A stretch of DNA of 6,150 bases, taken from positions 1-6,150 of the forward strand of contig WFOZ01000093.1 of NCBI GenBank assembly GCA_015487825.1, in the 5' to 3' direction. Below, piece after piece: positions 1 through 6,150 of the stretch (position 1 is its first letter; each line of letters starts with the position of its first letter). A model generated the notes under the pieces. The model ran no database searches and was not told the DNA's origin. It was given only the letters and a program-made list of their open reading frames with translations. The DNA comes from Planctomycetaceae bacterium (GTDB taxonomy: Bacteria > Planctomycetota > Planctomycetia > Planctomycetales > Planctomycetaceae). A program made the translations under genes and the position numbers.

Positions 1-94
1 AATGCCAGATGTCGGGCAAGCGTTGCGTTGGAAGTATCACAACGTAACGTACGCCAGGCGTTTGCTTTTTTCAGAACTGCTCCGTTAAGCAGTC
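1..94 (+). pseudogene. Upstream part of the large protein gene, out of frame or interrupted
   Basis: In the frame of the downstream gene, codons are open from position 2 but end at a TAA at 86-88, seven bases before the GTG at 95. In frame 1 the stretch 28-75 reads LEVSQRNVRQAFAFFR, which resembles the segment that normally precedes the REAYVD-like motif in this family (a leucine, hydrophobics, then VxVLR). The family similarity then resumes in frame 2 at about 95 (VLKAARFG). This suggests one or two indels between about 25 and 120. A run of six T (66-71) and a run of five G (116-120) are candidate sites for slippage or sequencing error. Whether this is a real mutation or an assembly artefact cannot be decided here, and the alignment is from memory. 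Confidence 0.4.
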
Positions 95-2500
95 GTGTTA
101 AAGGCTGCCCGGTTTGGGGGTCTTTCTGTCCTGGATCATCGGGAAATGTATATCGACAAAATATACCTGAAGCAAACACTCGGCCCTGGCATGACAGAGA
201 TTCTGGTTGATGAACTGCGAGCCTCCCCTATCGTTGCCCCGATATTTACCGAGCATATCGAAAACGATTTCAATAATCCTCAGCAACTGGTTCCTCCCAT
301 CGAATTTCAGCTTGATCAACTACAGGTTGATGGAAGTCCAATCTTCCCGATTGTCGTAACGTATCAGCACGAGCCAATCGCGTTGTTTGACCAACTTGGA
401 GTGAATGTCGTCTCTGTCGGTAATTACCAGAACACAGAATTAATCAGGCAGTTTAACAGGCTGGGGATATGGGCGACGGCCAGACCGCCCAGTGCCAAGT
501 CCGAGCAGGGAGAGATCCTGGATGCTGCTTCCGCCAGCCTGATTCCATTCGGAGTAGAAACACACGGGATTCTATTCTGGAATCTTGGAGAGGATATTGA
601 GCCTGAAACTCATCGGCAGAAGCAGCACTGGATCAATCAGGTTAAAACAAGTGATCGAAAGCTGAACCGCCCGATCCTGGCAGATGTCATGGGCAGAGAA
701 AATCTCTTTTCTCGTGATGTTGAAATGCTTGGGATCAGTAAACGTATCATTCAAACATCTTACTCTTTCAGAGAGTATGCCGATCACCTGCACCGGAGAA
801 TGCGAATCGCACAGCCGGGAACTTTTGTGATGACCTGGCTGCAAACTGAACCATCATCTACGATGACCGAATTTCGAAAAGCATCGAACTACATTCCTGC
901 AGTTGTCGAACCGGAACAAATTCGCCTGCAGACATATACCGCCATTAGCGCAGGATGCAAGGGGCTGGGCTATAAAAACAGTATTCCGCTTAACGCAGAA
1001 GGCCCCGGCCTGGAAGAACGCAGGCTTGCCCTTGAGGAATTAATTCAGGAACTGGAATTGCTTGAACCGTTTCTGGCCGGTGGAGAAGTAATCCAACGAT
1101 TCAATGTTTCATTAACTTCAGCCAATGATTCTTCTTCCCCCAATACCGGCAGACACTCTTTCGAGAAAAACAATTCAGGCAAGAAATTGAATAAAGCCCC
1201 TGGCGACAAATCACTTCAATCCGATCATAAATCTACACTGCAGGCAATTGCAGCAGTCGTTCGCAGTGAACATGGTCAGGTTATTTTACTGACTGCAACT
1301 GAAGATAATGCCCAATTTGTCCCCGGACAGATGGCAGGCAACGATGTGCGAATCCAAGTGCGGGGTCTTCCGGAATCTGCTTTTCTCTGGGAGATTACCA
1401 CGACTGGTTTGTGGCCATTGGAAACAAAGCGAATTACAGGGTACACAGAAATTCGTCTGCCTCGCTTCAATATGACTGCGGCATTAATGGTTGCAACTGA
1501 TCAGAGTATTGCAGAAAAAATGGAGCGGAAAATTCGCCAGATGCAGGCACGTAATGCAGAGCTGGCATTATTACTGGCAAAAGAAAAATTCGCCCGTGTC
1601 TTGAAGGTTGATCAACAGCTTACTGAACTTGGTGTCGGCCTGCCCGAAGCATCGCACATCCTTACACAGGCTCGACGGGCAATTGACCAGGGGAATATTG
1701 CTTTCGAAAAACAGCAGCATAATCCTGCTCGGAGAAATGCAAAACTGGCTTCCCGGTTACTGCGAATATTACAGCGATCTCATTGGGATCGGGCCGTGGC
1801 AAGCCTCTCATCACCAACCTCAACTCCTCATACACTCTGCTTTCAGACTCTCCCAGACTACTGGATGCTAATCCAAAGACTGGGCAGTGGAGAGATTGAA
1901 GAAATCCCATTATTGCGTTCCGGACAATTTGAAGATCGCGATGCAATGTTCGTTGAAGGCTGGACGCGGGATGTTTCGGATTCTAAAGATATCCTGGTTT
2001 ACGATGCTCTGGATCCCAACAATGCTCACCGGGGCGAATACTGTTTACGAGCAGCTTCTATTGCTGCCCAGGGCAAGCAGGGAATTACGCTGAACAAACC
2101 AGCTATTGTTTATGGCTCGCCTCTATTTTCTCCCAAACCGGGAGACCTGCTGCATATTAGCGGCTGGGTGCGTATTCCACGACAAATTCAAGGCGGCTTC
2201 GAAGGCTTCCGTATCTACGATACTCACTTTGGCCCCACAGCCTGCCTGCACTGGTCAAAACCTGCTGGCTGGCAATCATTCGAATTGATTCGCCCTGTCT
2301 GGAAGCAGGAAGAAGTCCAGATCATTATGGAACTGAATGGACTGGGGGACGTTGCAATAGATGATCTCAATGTAAAAATCATCAGGTTTAAAAATCCGGA
2401 AATCCTTCGACAGGCAAGTAGCGAGCAAAGCCGGAATCCTGCAAGTGCGACAAAAACTCGCCCGAACGCCTTGGAATTTTTGAACCGATTGCTAAAGTAA
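95..2500 (+). CDS. Large multidomain planctomycete protein: GH-like barrel plus helical region plus C-terminal jelly roll (N-terminus missing or disrupted)
   Basis: The open frame encodes 801 residues if read from a GTG at 95. It has no signal peptide and no convincing ribosome binding site, and it begins inside what looks like the end of an N-terminal jelly-roll domain (HREMYIDK at 15-22, ILVDELR at 36-42). The true start is therefore probably upstream of the window. Visible order: a TIM-barrel or glycoside-hydrolase-like part at about 75-330 (QVDGSPIFPIVV, LGVNVVSVGN, ILFWNLGED); a low-complexity insert at about 343-381; a beta-rich segment at about 382-470 (QFVPGQMAGND); a helical, coiled-coil-prone stretch at about 471-570; and a carbohydrate-binding-like jelly roll at about 605-762 (SGWVRIP, GWQSFEL, VAIDDLNV). 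The family is, from memory, conserved in planctomycetes and has no known substrate. I cannot assign catalytic residues. Its relatives are secreted, so a role in the periplasm or outside the cell is an inference. The reading frame is certain; the function is not. Confidence 0.8.
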   Translation: MLKAARFGGLSVLDHREMYIDKIYLKQTLGPGMTEILVDELRASPIVAPIFTEHIENDFNNPQQLVPPIEFQLDQLQVDGSPIFPIVVTYQHEPIALFDQLGVNVVSVGNYQNTELIRQFNRLGIWATARPPSAKSEQGEILDAASASLIPFGVETHGILFWNLGEDIEPETHRQKQHWINQVKTSDRKLNRPILADVMGRENLFSRDVEMLGISKRIIQTSYSFREYADHLHRRMRIAQPGTFVMTWLQTEPSSTMTEFRKASNYIPAVVEPEQIRLQTYTAISAGCKGLGYKNSIPLNAEGPGLEERRLALEELIQELELLEPFLAGGEVIQRFNVSLTSANDSSSPNTGRHSFEKNNSGKKLNKAPGDKSLQSDHKSTLQAIAAVVRSEHGQVILLTATEDNAQFVPGQMAGNDVRIQVRGLPESAFLWEITTTGLWPLETKRITGYTEIRLPRFNMTAALMVATDQSIAEKMERKIRQMQARNAELALLLAKEKFARVLKVDQQLTELGVGLPEASHILTQARRAIDQGNIAFEKQQHNPARRNAKLASRLLRILQRSHWDRAVASLSSPTSTPHTLCFQTLPDYWMLIQRLGSGEIEEIPLLRSGQFEDRDAMFVEGWTRDVSDSKDILVYDALDPNNAHRGEYCLRAASIAAQGKQGITLNKPAIVYGSPLFSPKPGDLLHISGWVRIPRQIQGGFEGFRIYDTHFGPTACLHWSKPAGWQSFELIRPVWKQEEVQIIMELNGLGDVAIDDLNVKIIRFKNPEILRQASSEQSRNPASATKTRPNALEFLNRLLK

Positions 2501-2574
2501 ATCGCAGCGGAGTTTCCCCGAGTATCGTGGCGGAAGCAATCTACATCAACAGGCTTTGATGAATGCTTATTGAA

Positions 2575-2609
2575 GGGTGACTATCTGTCACAATCACCCG
2601 TTTGTTTTT
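2575..2609 (+). terminator. Weak intrinsic terminator-like hairpin after the large protein gene
   Basis: GGGTGA (2575-2580) pairs with TCACCC (2594-2599) across a 13-base loop, followed by the T-rich GTTTGTTTTT (2600-2609). The six-pair stem with a large loop is modest for a terminator. The position, about 75 bases after the stop codon at 2498-2500, fits the end of a transcription unit. A second hairpin, GTGAC (2577-2581) with GTCAC (2587-2591), overlaps it and would compete with it. Confidence 0.4.
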
Positions 2610-2630
2610 GGACTCTTTTGAACTCTTAAC

Positions 2631-2650
2631 AGGAGTATGGAACTGAAATT
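2631..2650 (+). promoter_or_regulatory. Unusually spaced ribosome binding site of the aldolase gene
   Basis: The best Shine-Dalgarno match, AGGAG at 2631-2635, is 15 bases from the aldolase ATG at 2651, longer than the usual 5-9. An ATG in another frame sits at 2637, immediately after AGGAG. A weaker GGA (2639-2641) lies nine bases from the aldolase start and may be the functional element. Protein similarity, not the ribosome binding site, decides the start at 2651. Confidence 0.4.
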
Positions 2651-3682
2651 ATGCCTATCGCAACACCTTCTCAATACGCATCAATGCTTGATGCAGCTCA
2701 AAAAGGAGATTACGCTTATCCGGCCATTAATATCTCCTCACTCGTAACTCTCAATGCAGCTCTTAAAGGCTTTGCTGATAAAAAGTCCGATGGCATTATT
2801 CAGGTCTCTCTGGGAGGGGGCAAATTCGCTTCCGGGATCAATGTTGGCTGTTCAGTAGAAGGGGCAATCGTCCTGGCAGAAGCAGCTCATCGACTCGCCA
2901 AAAAGTACGATATCCTTATCGCATTACATACCGACCATTGCCAGCCTGATAAAGTAGACAGCTTCCTCAAGCCACTCATCGCAGAAACTACCAAGTGGCG
3001 AGCAGAAGGGAAAGGGAACCTGTTCCAGTCTCACATGCTCGATGCTTCAGAACTGCCTCTCGATGAAAATATGAAACTTTCTATCGAGCTGCACAAACTC
3101 TGTGCAGAAAACGAAATTATTCTTGAAGTGGAAGCAGGCGTTGTCGGCGGCGAAGAAGATGGTATCGATAACTCCGATCAACCTGCAGAAAAACTTTACA
3201 CTTCAACAGAAGATATGATCCAGGTTCACGAAAGTCTGAGCAAAATCGGGCGATATATGTTTGCAGCCACCTTCGGCAACGTCCACGGTTCTTACAAACC
3301 GGGACACGTCAAACTGCGTCCGGAAATCCTCAAAGAAGGCCAGGATGCAGTCATCGCAAAATATGGCGAACAAGCCCGGTTCGATCTCGTCTTTCACGGC
3401 GGTTCCGGCACACCGACCGAACAGATTCGTGAAACACTTTCGTACGGCGTGGTCAAAATGAATATCGATACCGATACTCAATACGCTTTCACTCGCCCGA
3501 TCGCAGACCACATGTATAAGCACTACGATGGCGTTTTGAAAATCGACGGTGAGATCGGCAACAAGAAACAGTACGATCCGCGCAGTTACCTCAAAGCAGC
3601 CGAACAAGGAATAGCAACTCGCCTCGGCGAAGCCTGCGACGACTTACTATCCACAGGAAAATCAATTTGTGGAACTGTTTGA
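2651..3682 (+). CDS. fba: Class II (zinc-dependent) fructose-1,6-bisphosphate aldolase
   Basis: This 343-residue cytoplasmic enzyme reversibly cleaves fructose 1,6-bisphosphate to dihydroxyacetone phosphate and glyceraldehyde 3-phosphate in glycolysis and gluconeogenesis. It is full length and begins MPIATP, as the Mycobacterium tuberculosis enzyme does, which fixes the start at 2651. HTDHC at 93-97 supplies the catalytic Asp95 and the zinc ligand His96. FGNVHG supplies His212 and VFHGGSG supplies His249, the other two expected zinc ligands. GGEEDG (166-171) and NIDTDTQYAFTRP (from 271) are the usual active-site loop and phosphate-binding segments. All key residues are present, so it should be active. 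Similarity is to the actinobacterial/long-chain subgroup (LKGFADxxSDGIIQ, YDPRSYLKxAE) rather than to E. coli FbaA. An in-frame TAA at 2627-2629 excludes a longer protein. It is probably monocistronic, with a strong terminator directly downstream. Confidence 0.96.
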   Translation: MPIATPSQYASMLDAAQKGDYAYPAINISSLVTLNAALKGFADKKSDGIIQVSLGGGKFASGINVGCSVEGAIVLAEAAHRLAKKYDILIALHTDHCQPDKVDSFLKPLIAETTKWRAEGKGNLFQSHMLDASELPLDENMKLSIELHKLCAENEIILEVEAGVVGGEEDGIDNSDQPAEKLYTSTEDMIQVHESLSKIGRYMFAATFGNVHGSYKPGHVKLRPEILKEGQDAVIAKYGEQARFDLVFHGGSGTPTEQIRETLSYGVVKMNIDTDTQYAFTRPIADHMYKHYDGVLKIDGEIGNKKQYDPRSYLKAAEQGIATRLGEACDDLLSTGKSICGTV

Positions 3683-3694
3683 GCTGTCACGTTG

Positions 3695-3734
3695 CTTGTG
3701 TCCCTGGAGTTCAGTCCAGGGACACAAGTTGTTT
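3695..3734 (+). terminator. Strong intrinsic terminator of the aldolase gene
   Basis: A perfect 14-base inverted repeat, CTTGTGTCCCTGGA (3695-3708) and TCCAGGGACACAAG (3715-3728), encloses the six-base loop GTTCAG. It is followed by TTGTTT (3729-3734). It begins 12 bases after the aldolase stop codon. The T-tract lies on the + strand side only, so it mainly stops aldolase transcripts, although it sits between two convergent genes and could also slow transcription from the other strand. Confidence 0.85.
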
Positions 3735-3759
3735 GCTGATACCCGAAAATTCTTTGAGC

Positions 3760-4238
3760 TTACTGACGAGAATGGCCTTCCTTTTGACTGCCCCTCGGAG
3801 GCATTGGAATGATCATGGATACTCGTTTTTGATACTGCCGATACTCGTCTCCATGAATAGCGAGTAACGTCCGCTCTTCAAACTGGATTCCGAAGAAAAT
3901 ATAAGCTGTCGTCACAACTGCAAACAGCAGATGCCCCTGCGTCATCTGGGGTGTTGCCCAGAATGCAACAATAAATCCAAGCATGAGGGGATGTCGTACC
4001 CATTGATAGAACAGACTCTCCTTGAATGGCAATTGTCTGTAGGGTTGATTTCTAAAATAAAGCCACACCTGGCGCAACCCGAACAGTTCAAAGTGGTTGG
4101 TCAAAAAAGTGGAATAAAGGCTGTAGGGCCCGCTATTGCGGACCACCGCATAAATCAGGAGATCCCACTTCCCATCGTGGTCAGCAACAGCGGCCTCCAT
4201 GCTAATACCGAATAGTTACGTACTCTGGCAAATTTCAT
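3760..4238 (-). pseudogene. Remnant of an MddA/isoprenylcysteine methyltransferase-like membrane protein, N-terminal half missing
   Basis: The intact frame (3760-4200, 146 residues from an ATG at 4200) is the C-terminal half of a methanethiol S-methyltransferase (MddA)-like protein of the ICMT/NnrU membrane methyltransferase group. Visible family signatures are YSTFLTNHFELFGLRQVW (about 29-46), VRHPLMLGFIVAFWATP (68-84), a hydrophobic segment at about 90-106 and EERTLLAIHGDEYRQY (108-123). RHP, EER and the GxxYxxY tail form the S-adenosylmethionine-binding region and are intact. Full-length relatives are about 250 residues with additional N-terminal membrane segments, which are absent. In the neighbouring frame, a short stretch from an ATG at 4238 to a TGA at 4155-4157 contains WRPL (4188-4199), a motif expected just upstream in MddA proteins, so a frameshift or internal loss is likely. 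A stop codon precedes the 4200 ATG in frame and no good ribosome binding site is seen. It could alternatively be expressed as a short protein. The family call is good; the pseudogene call is moderate. Confidence 0.65.
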
Positions 4239-4284
4239 TCAGACTGCCAAATTGAGTGTCCTTTGGTTAAATATTGGACTTCGA

Positions 4285-4313
4285 TTGCTTCAAACAGCAG
4301 CAGGATAGATAAT
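4285..4313 (+). promoter_or_regulatory. Possible sigma-70-type promoter for the hydrolase unit
   Basis: TTGCTT (4285-4290) and GATAAT (4308-4313) are separated by 17 bases. The -10 element matches the consensus at five of six positions; the -35 matches at three. Transcription would start near 4320, giving a leader of roughly 70 bases before the ATG at 4393. It is the best candidate in the intergenic region 4239-4392, where I see no other structure. Confidence 0.35.
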
Positions 4314-4377
4314 GAACTCCATGCGGATTTCCAACGGTGTAATTTTTCAACCATCGTTATTTAACCTGATGCCTGTC

Positions 4378-4383
4378 TGAGGT
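4378..4383 (+). promoter_or_regulatory. Ribosome binding site of the secreted hydrolase gene
   Basis: TGAGGT lies nine bases before the ATG at 4393. It supports that start, which also places a signal peptide at the very N-terminus. Confidence 0.6.
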
Positions 4384-4392
4384 CATTCTTTT

Positions 4393-5556
4393 ATGGACAA
4401 ATCATATCGCACATCAATGTTCCTGCTAACTGGTTTTATTTGCCAGCTGCTTTCTGCCCCTGCCTTCCCTCAGGAGTTAATTGAAAAGCAAACAGCACAG
4501 CAAGCCTGGCAGAGAATATCTTCCTGTTTTACTCCGCCTCAAAAATGGGATAACCAGTATGGAAAATATCGTTCGCCTTTAATTTTCAATGATGGCACGT
4601 TGGCAAAAACTGCGGACCAATGGCAACGCCGACGTACTGAAATACTTTCCGACTGGCAATCAATGCTTGGGCAATGGCCTGAATTGAATACGAAGCAGAA
4701 ACTGGAAATTCTGGAAACGAAACAACGGGAAAACTTCACGCAACACCGTGTTCGCTTTGAGTGGATTCCCGGTCAGCAGACAAACGGCTATTTGCTTGTA
4801 CCGGCAGGTGATGAGCCGATGCCAGCCGTGATTACGGTTTACTACGAACCTGAAACCGGTCTAGGGCTGGGGAATCCCCATCGTGATTTTGCTTATCAAC
4901 TTGCTAAGCGGGGTTTTGTTACTCTTTCCCTGGGAACCACTGAAGCGACCGCAGCGAGAACCTATTCGTTGTATTATCCCAATATAGATAACGCCAAGGT
5001 ACAGCCACTATCGATGCTTGCCTGTGCAGCAGCCAATGCGTGGTATGCCTTATCGAACCAGAAGCAGGTAGATAAAAATCGCATCGGTATTGTGGGGCAC
5101 TCTTTCGGAGGGAAGTGGGCAATGTTTGCCTCCTGTCTGTTCGATAAATTCGCCTGTGCTGCATGGTCCGATCCCGGTATCGTTTTTCAAAATGATCGCG
5201 GTTCAATTAACTATTGGGAGCCATGGTATCTTGGGTATCATCCCAAACCGTGGCGAAAACGGGGTATGATAACCAATCAGAATCCTGCTTACGGTTTATA
5301 TCCGAAGTTAATGAAGCAGGGACGAAATCTGCATGAACTGCATGCATTGATGGCTCCACGCCCTTTTCTGGTTTCGGGTGGCTCCGAAGATCCTCCCGGA
5401 CGATGGGAAGCATTGAATCATTCTATTGCTGTCAACAATTTACTGGGATGCAAAAATCGTGTCGGCATGTCCAATCGTCCCAAACATGCACCGAACGAAG
5501 AATCGAACGAAATAATCTACTCTTTTTTCGAACACTTTTTAATGCAAAATCAATAA
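4393..5556 (+). CDS. Exported alpha/beta-hydrolase, esterase-like
   Basis: This 387-residue protein has an N-terminal signal peptide: a lysine/arginine start, a hydrophobic core at about 9-20 and a likely cleavage near residues 22-27 (SAPAFPQ). A pre-domain at about 30-115 is followed by an alpha/beta-hydrolase core. The nucleophile elbow is GHSFGG with Ser237. The likely acid is Glu332 or Asp333 in SGGSEDPPGRW, after the strand MAPRPFLV. The likely catalytic histidine is His365 in KHAPNEES near the C-terminus. The serine-to-acid spacing and the APRPFLVSGG segment resemble the acetyl xylan esterase and glucuronoyl esterase-like hydrolases (CE7/CE15-type) common in planctomycetes; a dienelactone-hydrolase or prolyl-oligopeptidase-like annotation is also possible. 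I infer ester cleavage on a carbohydrate outside the cytoplasm; the substrate is unknown. It has its own ribosome binding site and is followed after 38 bases by a DHDPS-family gene, suggesting co-transcription. Confidence 0.85.
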   Translation: MDKSYRTSMFLLTGFICQLLSAPAFPQELIEKQTAQQAWQRISSCFTPPQKWDNQYGKYRSPLIFNDGTLAKTADQWQRRRTEILSDWQSMLGQWPELNTKQKLEILETKQRENFTQHRVRFEWIPGQQTNGYLLVPAGDEPMPAVITVYYEPETGLGLGNPHRDFAYQLAKRGFVTLSLGTTEATAARTYSLYYPNIDNAKVQPLSMLACAAANAWYALSNQKQVDKNRIGIVGHSFGGKWAMFASCLFDKFACAAWSDPGIVFQNDRGSINYWEPWYLGYHPKPWRKRGMITNQNPAYGLYPKLMKQGRNLHELHALMAPRPFLVSGGSEDPPGRWEALNHSIAVNNLLGCKNRVGMSNRPKHAPNEESNEIIYSFFEHFLMQNQ

Positions 5557-5582
5557 AATACCTCTCCCTGAAAAAGCAACCT

Positions 5583-5588
5583 GGAAAG
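5583..5588 (+). promoter_or_regulatory. Ribosome binding site of the DHDPS-family gene
   Basis: GGAAAG lies six bases before the ATG at 5595. The intervening 5557-5594 shows no terminator, consistent with co-transcription with the preceding hydrolase gene. Confidence 0.5.
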
Positions 5589-5594
5589 ATTCTT

Positions 5595-6150
5595 ATGACA
5601 CAACCGATTAGCTCAGCCTTCCCGCGTTTGTGGTGTCCTCCGTTAACACATTACAAATCGAACGGCGATATTGATGTCAAGCGCATTACTGCTCACTGGC
5701 AGTTTATGCAGCCGCACGTTAATGCATTTCTCGTACCCGGTTCAACGGGAGATGCCTGGGAGATGGATGATACAGAAGTCGTTGCCGTTTTATCCCTGTC
5801 ACTTATTCTTGCTCAAAATCAGAACTCTCAGCTTCTACTGGGAGCCTTGAAGAGCGATGCAGCGAATACGCTGGCATGTATTGAACAGATGCTTGCTCAG
5901 CTAAAATCATTTTCCGGCAGTCAGGATTCCTTACAGGCGATGCAGGATTCTCACGTTTGCGGTTTTGTCATCTGCCCGCCGACAGGTCGTGAAATTTCCG
6001 AACAGACGATGGAAACATCCCTTCGTTCTGTTTTAGATCTCGGACTTCCGATGGCTGTTTATCAGTTGCCTCAAATTACAGAAAATGAAATGTCATCTGA
6101 TCTTGTGACAAAGCTGGCTGATGATTATCCGAACTTGCAACTCCTAAAAG
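5595..6150 (+). CDS. Dihydrodipicolinate synthase/N-acetylneuraminate lyase-family protein (partial, 3' end outside the window)
   Basis: The first 185 residues of a class I aldolase-type TIM barrel are visible; relatives are about 300 residues, so roughly 60% is present. CPPLTHY at 14-20 starts the first strand. LVPGSTGDAWEM at 46-57 corresponds to the GTTGE phosphate/carboxylate-binding loop. VYQLP around Tyr156 corresponds to the YNxP motif with the catalytic tyrosine. The final complete codon encodes Lys185 in NLQLLK, which aligns with the Schiff-base lysine. The family cleaves or joins pyruvate with an aldehyde. A segment at about 103-118 is longer than in E. coli DapA. SxTGD in place of the usual GTTGE, together with the neighbouring secreted hydrolase, makes a sugar-acid catabolic role more likely than lysine biosynthesis, but this is inference. 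Members of this family are often annotated generically and the specific substrate cannot be called. Confidence 0.88.
   Translation, partial: MTQPISSAFPRLWCPPLTHYKSNGDIDVKRITAHWQFMQPHVNAFLVPGSTGDAWEMDDTEVVAVLSLSLILAQNQNSQLLLGALKSDAANTLACIEQMLAQLKSFSGSQDSLQAMQDSHVCGFVICPPTGREISEQTMETSLRSVLDLGLPMAVYQLPQITENEMSSDLVTKLADDYPNLQLLK

Noticed and set aside
28..210. A 60-codon frame on the + strand at the window start
   Set aside because: Not a separate gene. It overlaps the large protein in another frame; only its first part (28-75) resembles the family and is treated as part of the disrupted 5' end.
2608..2630. Possible aldolase promoter (TTGGAC or TTGTTT with CTTAAC)
   Set aside because: No -10 element at acceptable spacing; CTTAAC matches the consensus at only three positions.
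3203..3607. A 134-codon open frame on the - strand
   Set aside because: It lies wholly antisense inside the confidently identified aldolase and has no recognisable motif.
3931..4215. A 94-codon + strand frame
   Set aside because: It is antisense to the well-supported methyltransferase-like frame and lacks any family feature.
4235..4354. A 39-codon frame on the - strand (begins MVEKLHRWK) overlapping ATGA with the shifted MddA frame
   Set aside because: It has a hydrophobic stretch but no ribosome binding site or recognisable MddA feature. It is too short to support as a gene and may be degraded upstream sequence.
1..6150. CRISPR array, tRNA, rRNA, insertion sequence, phage or defence system
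   Set aside because: No regularly spaced repeats, no cloverleaf-like sequences, no transposase or terminal repeats and no defence-protein motifs were seen.

Overview
The window looks like chromosomal DNA from a planctomycete of moderate G+C content. The main evidence is the first gene. It matches, from memory of the family, a large conserved planctomycete protein with a glycoside-hydrolase-like barrel, a helical segment and a C-terminal jelly-roll carbohydrate-binding-like domain. The other genes (a Mycobacterium-type class II aldolase, a secreted alpha/beta hydrolase and a DHDPS-family enzyme) fit that assignment but do not prove it.

Layout. Positions 1-2500 (+) hold the large multidomain protein. 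Only the part from 95 is open in one frame, and the codons just upstream are interrupted, so the gene is either entered mid-way and frameshifted or affected by a sequence error. Positions 2501-2650 hold a weak terminator-like hairpin and the leader of the next gene. Positions 2651-3682 (+) encode a complete class II fructose-1,6-bisphosphate aldolase, closed by a strong intrinsic terminator at 3695-3734. Convergent to it, 3760-4238 (-) holds the C-terminal half of an MddA/isoprenylcysteine-methyltransferase-like membrane protein. Its N-terminal half is missing and a possible family motif lies in another frame, so it is probably a decaying gene. Positions 4239-4392 are a short intergenic region with a plausible promoter for the next unit.

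Positions 4393-5556 (+) encode an exported alpha/beta hydrolase with a GHSFGG nucleophile elbow. After 38 bases, 5595 to the window end (+) encodes the first 185 residues of a dihydrodipicolinate synthase/N-acetylneuraminate lyase-family protein. These last two genes look like a two-gene or longer operon, perhaps for catabolism of an esterified sugar or sugar acid, but the substrate cannot be read from the sequence. The aldolase is central glycolysis/gluconeogenesis and is probably transcribed independently.

I see no CRISPR array, tRNA, rRNA, insertion sequence, phage gene or recognisable defence system. The points most worth a second look are the broken 5' end of the large protein, the remnant methyltransferase and the uncharacterised function of the large protein family. 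I do not see a convincing new system here.
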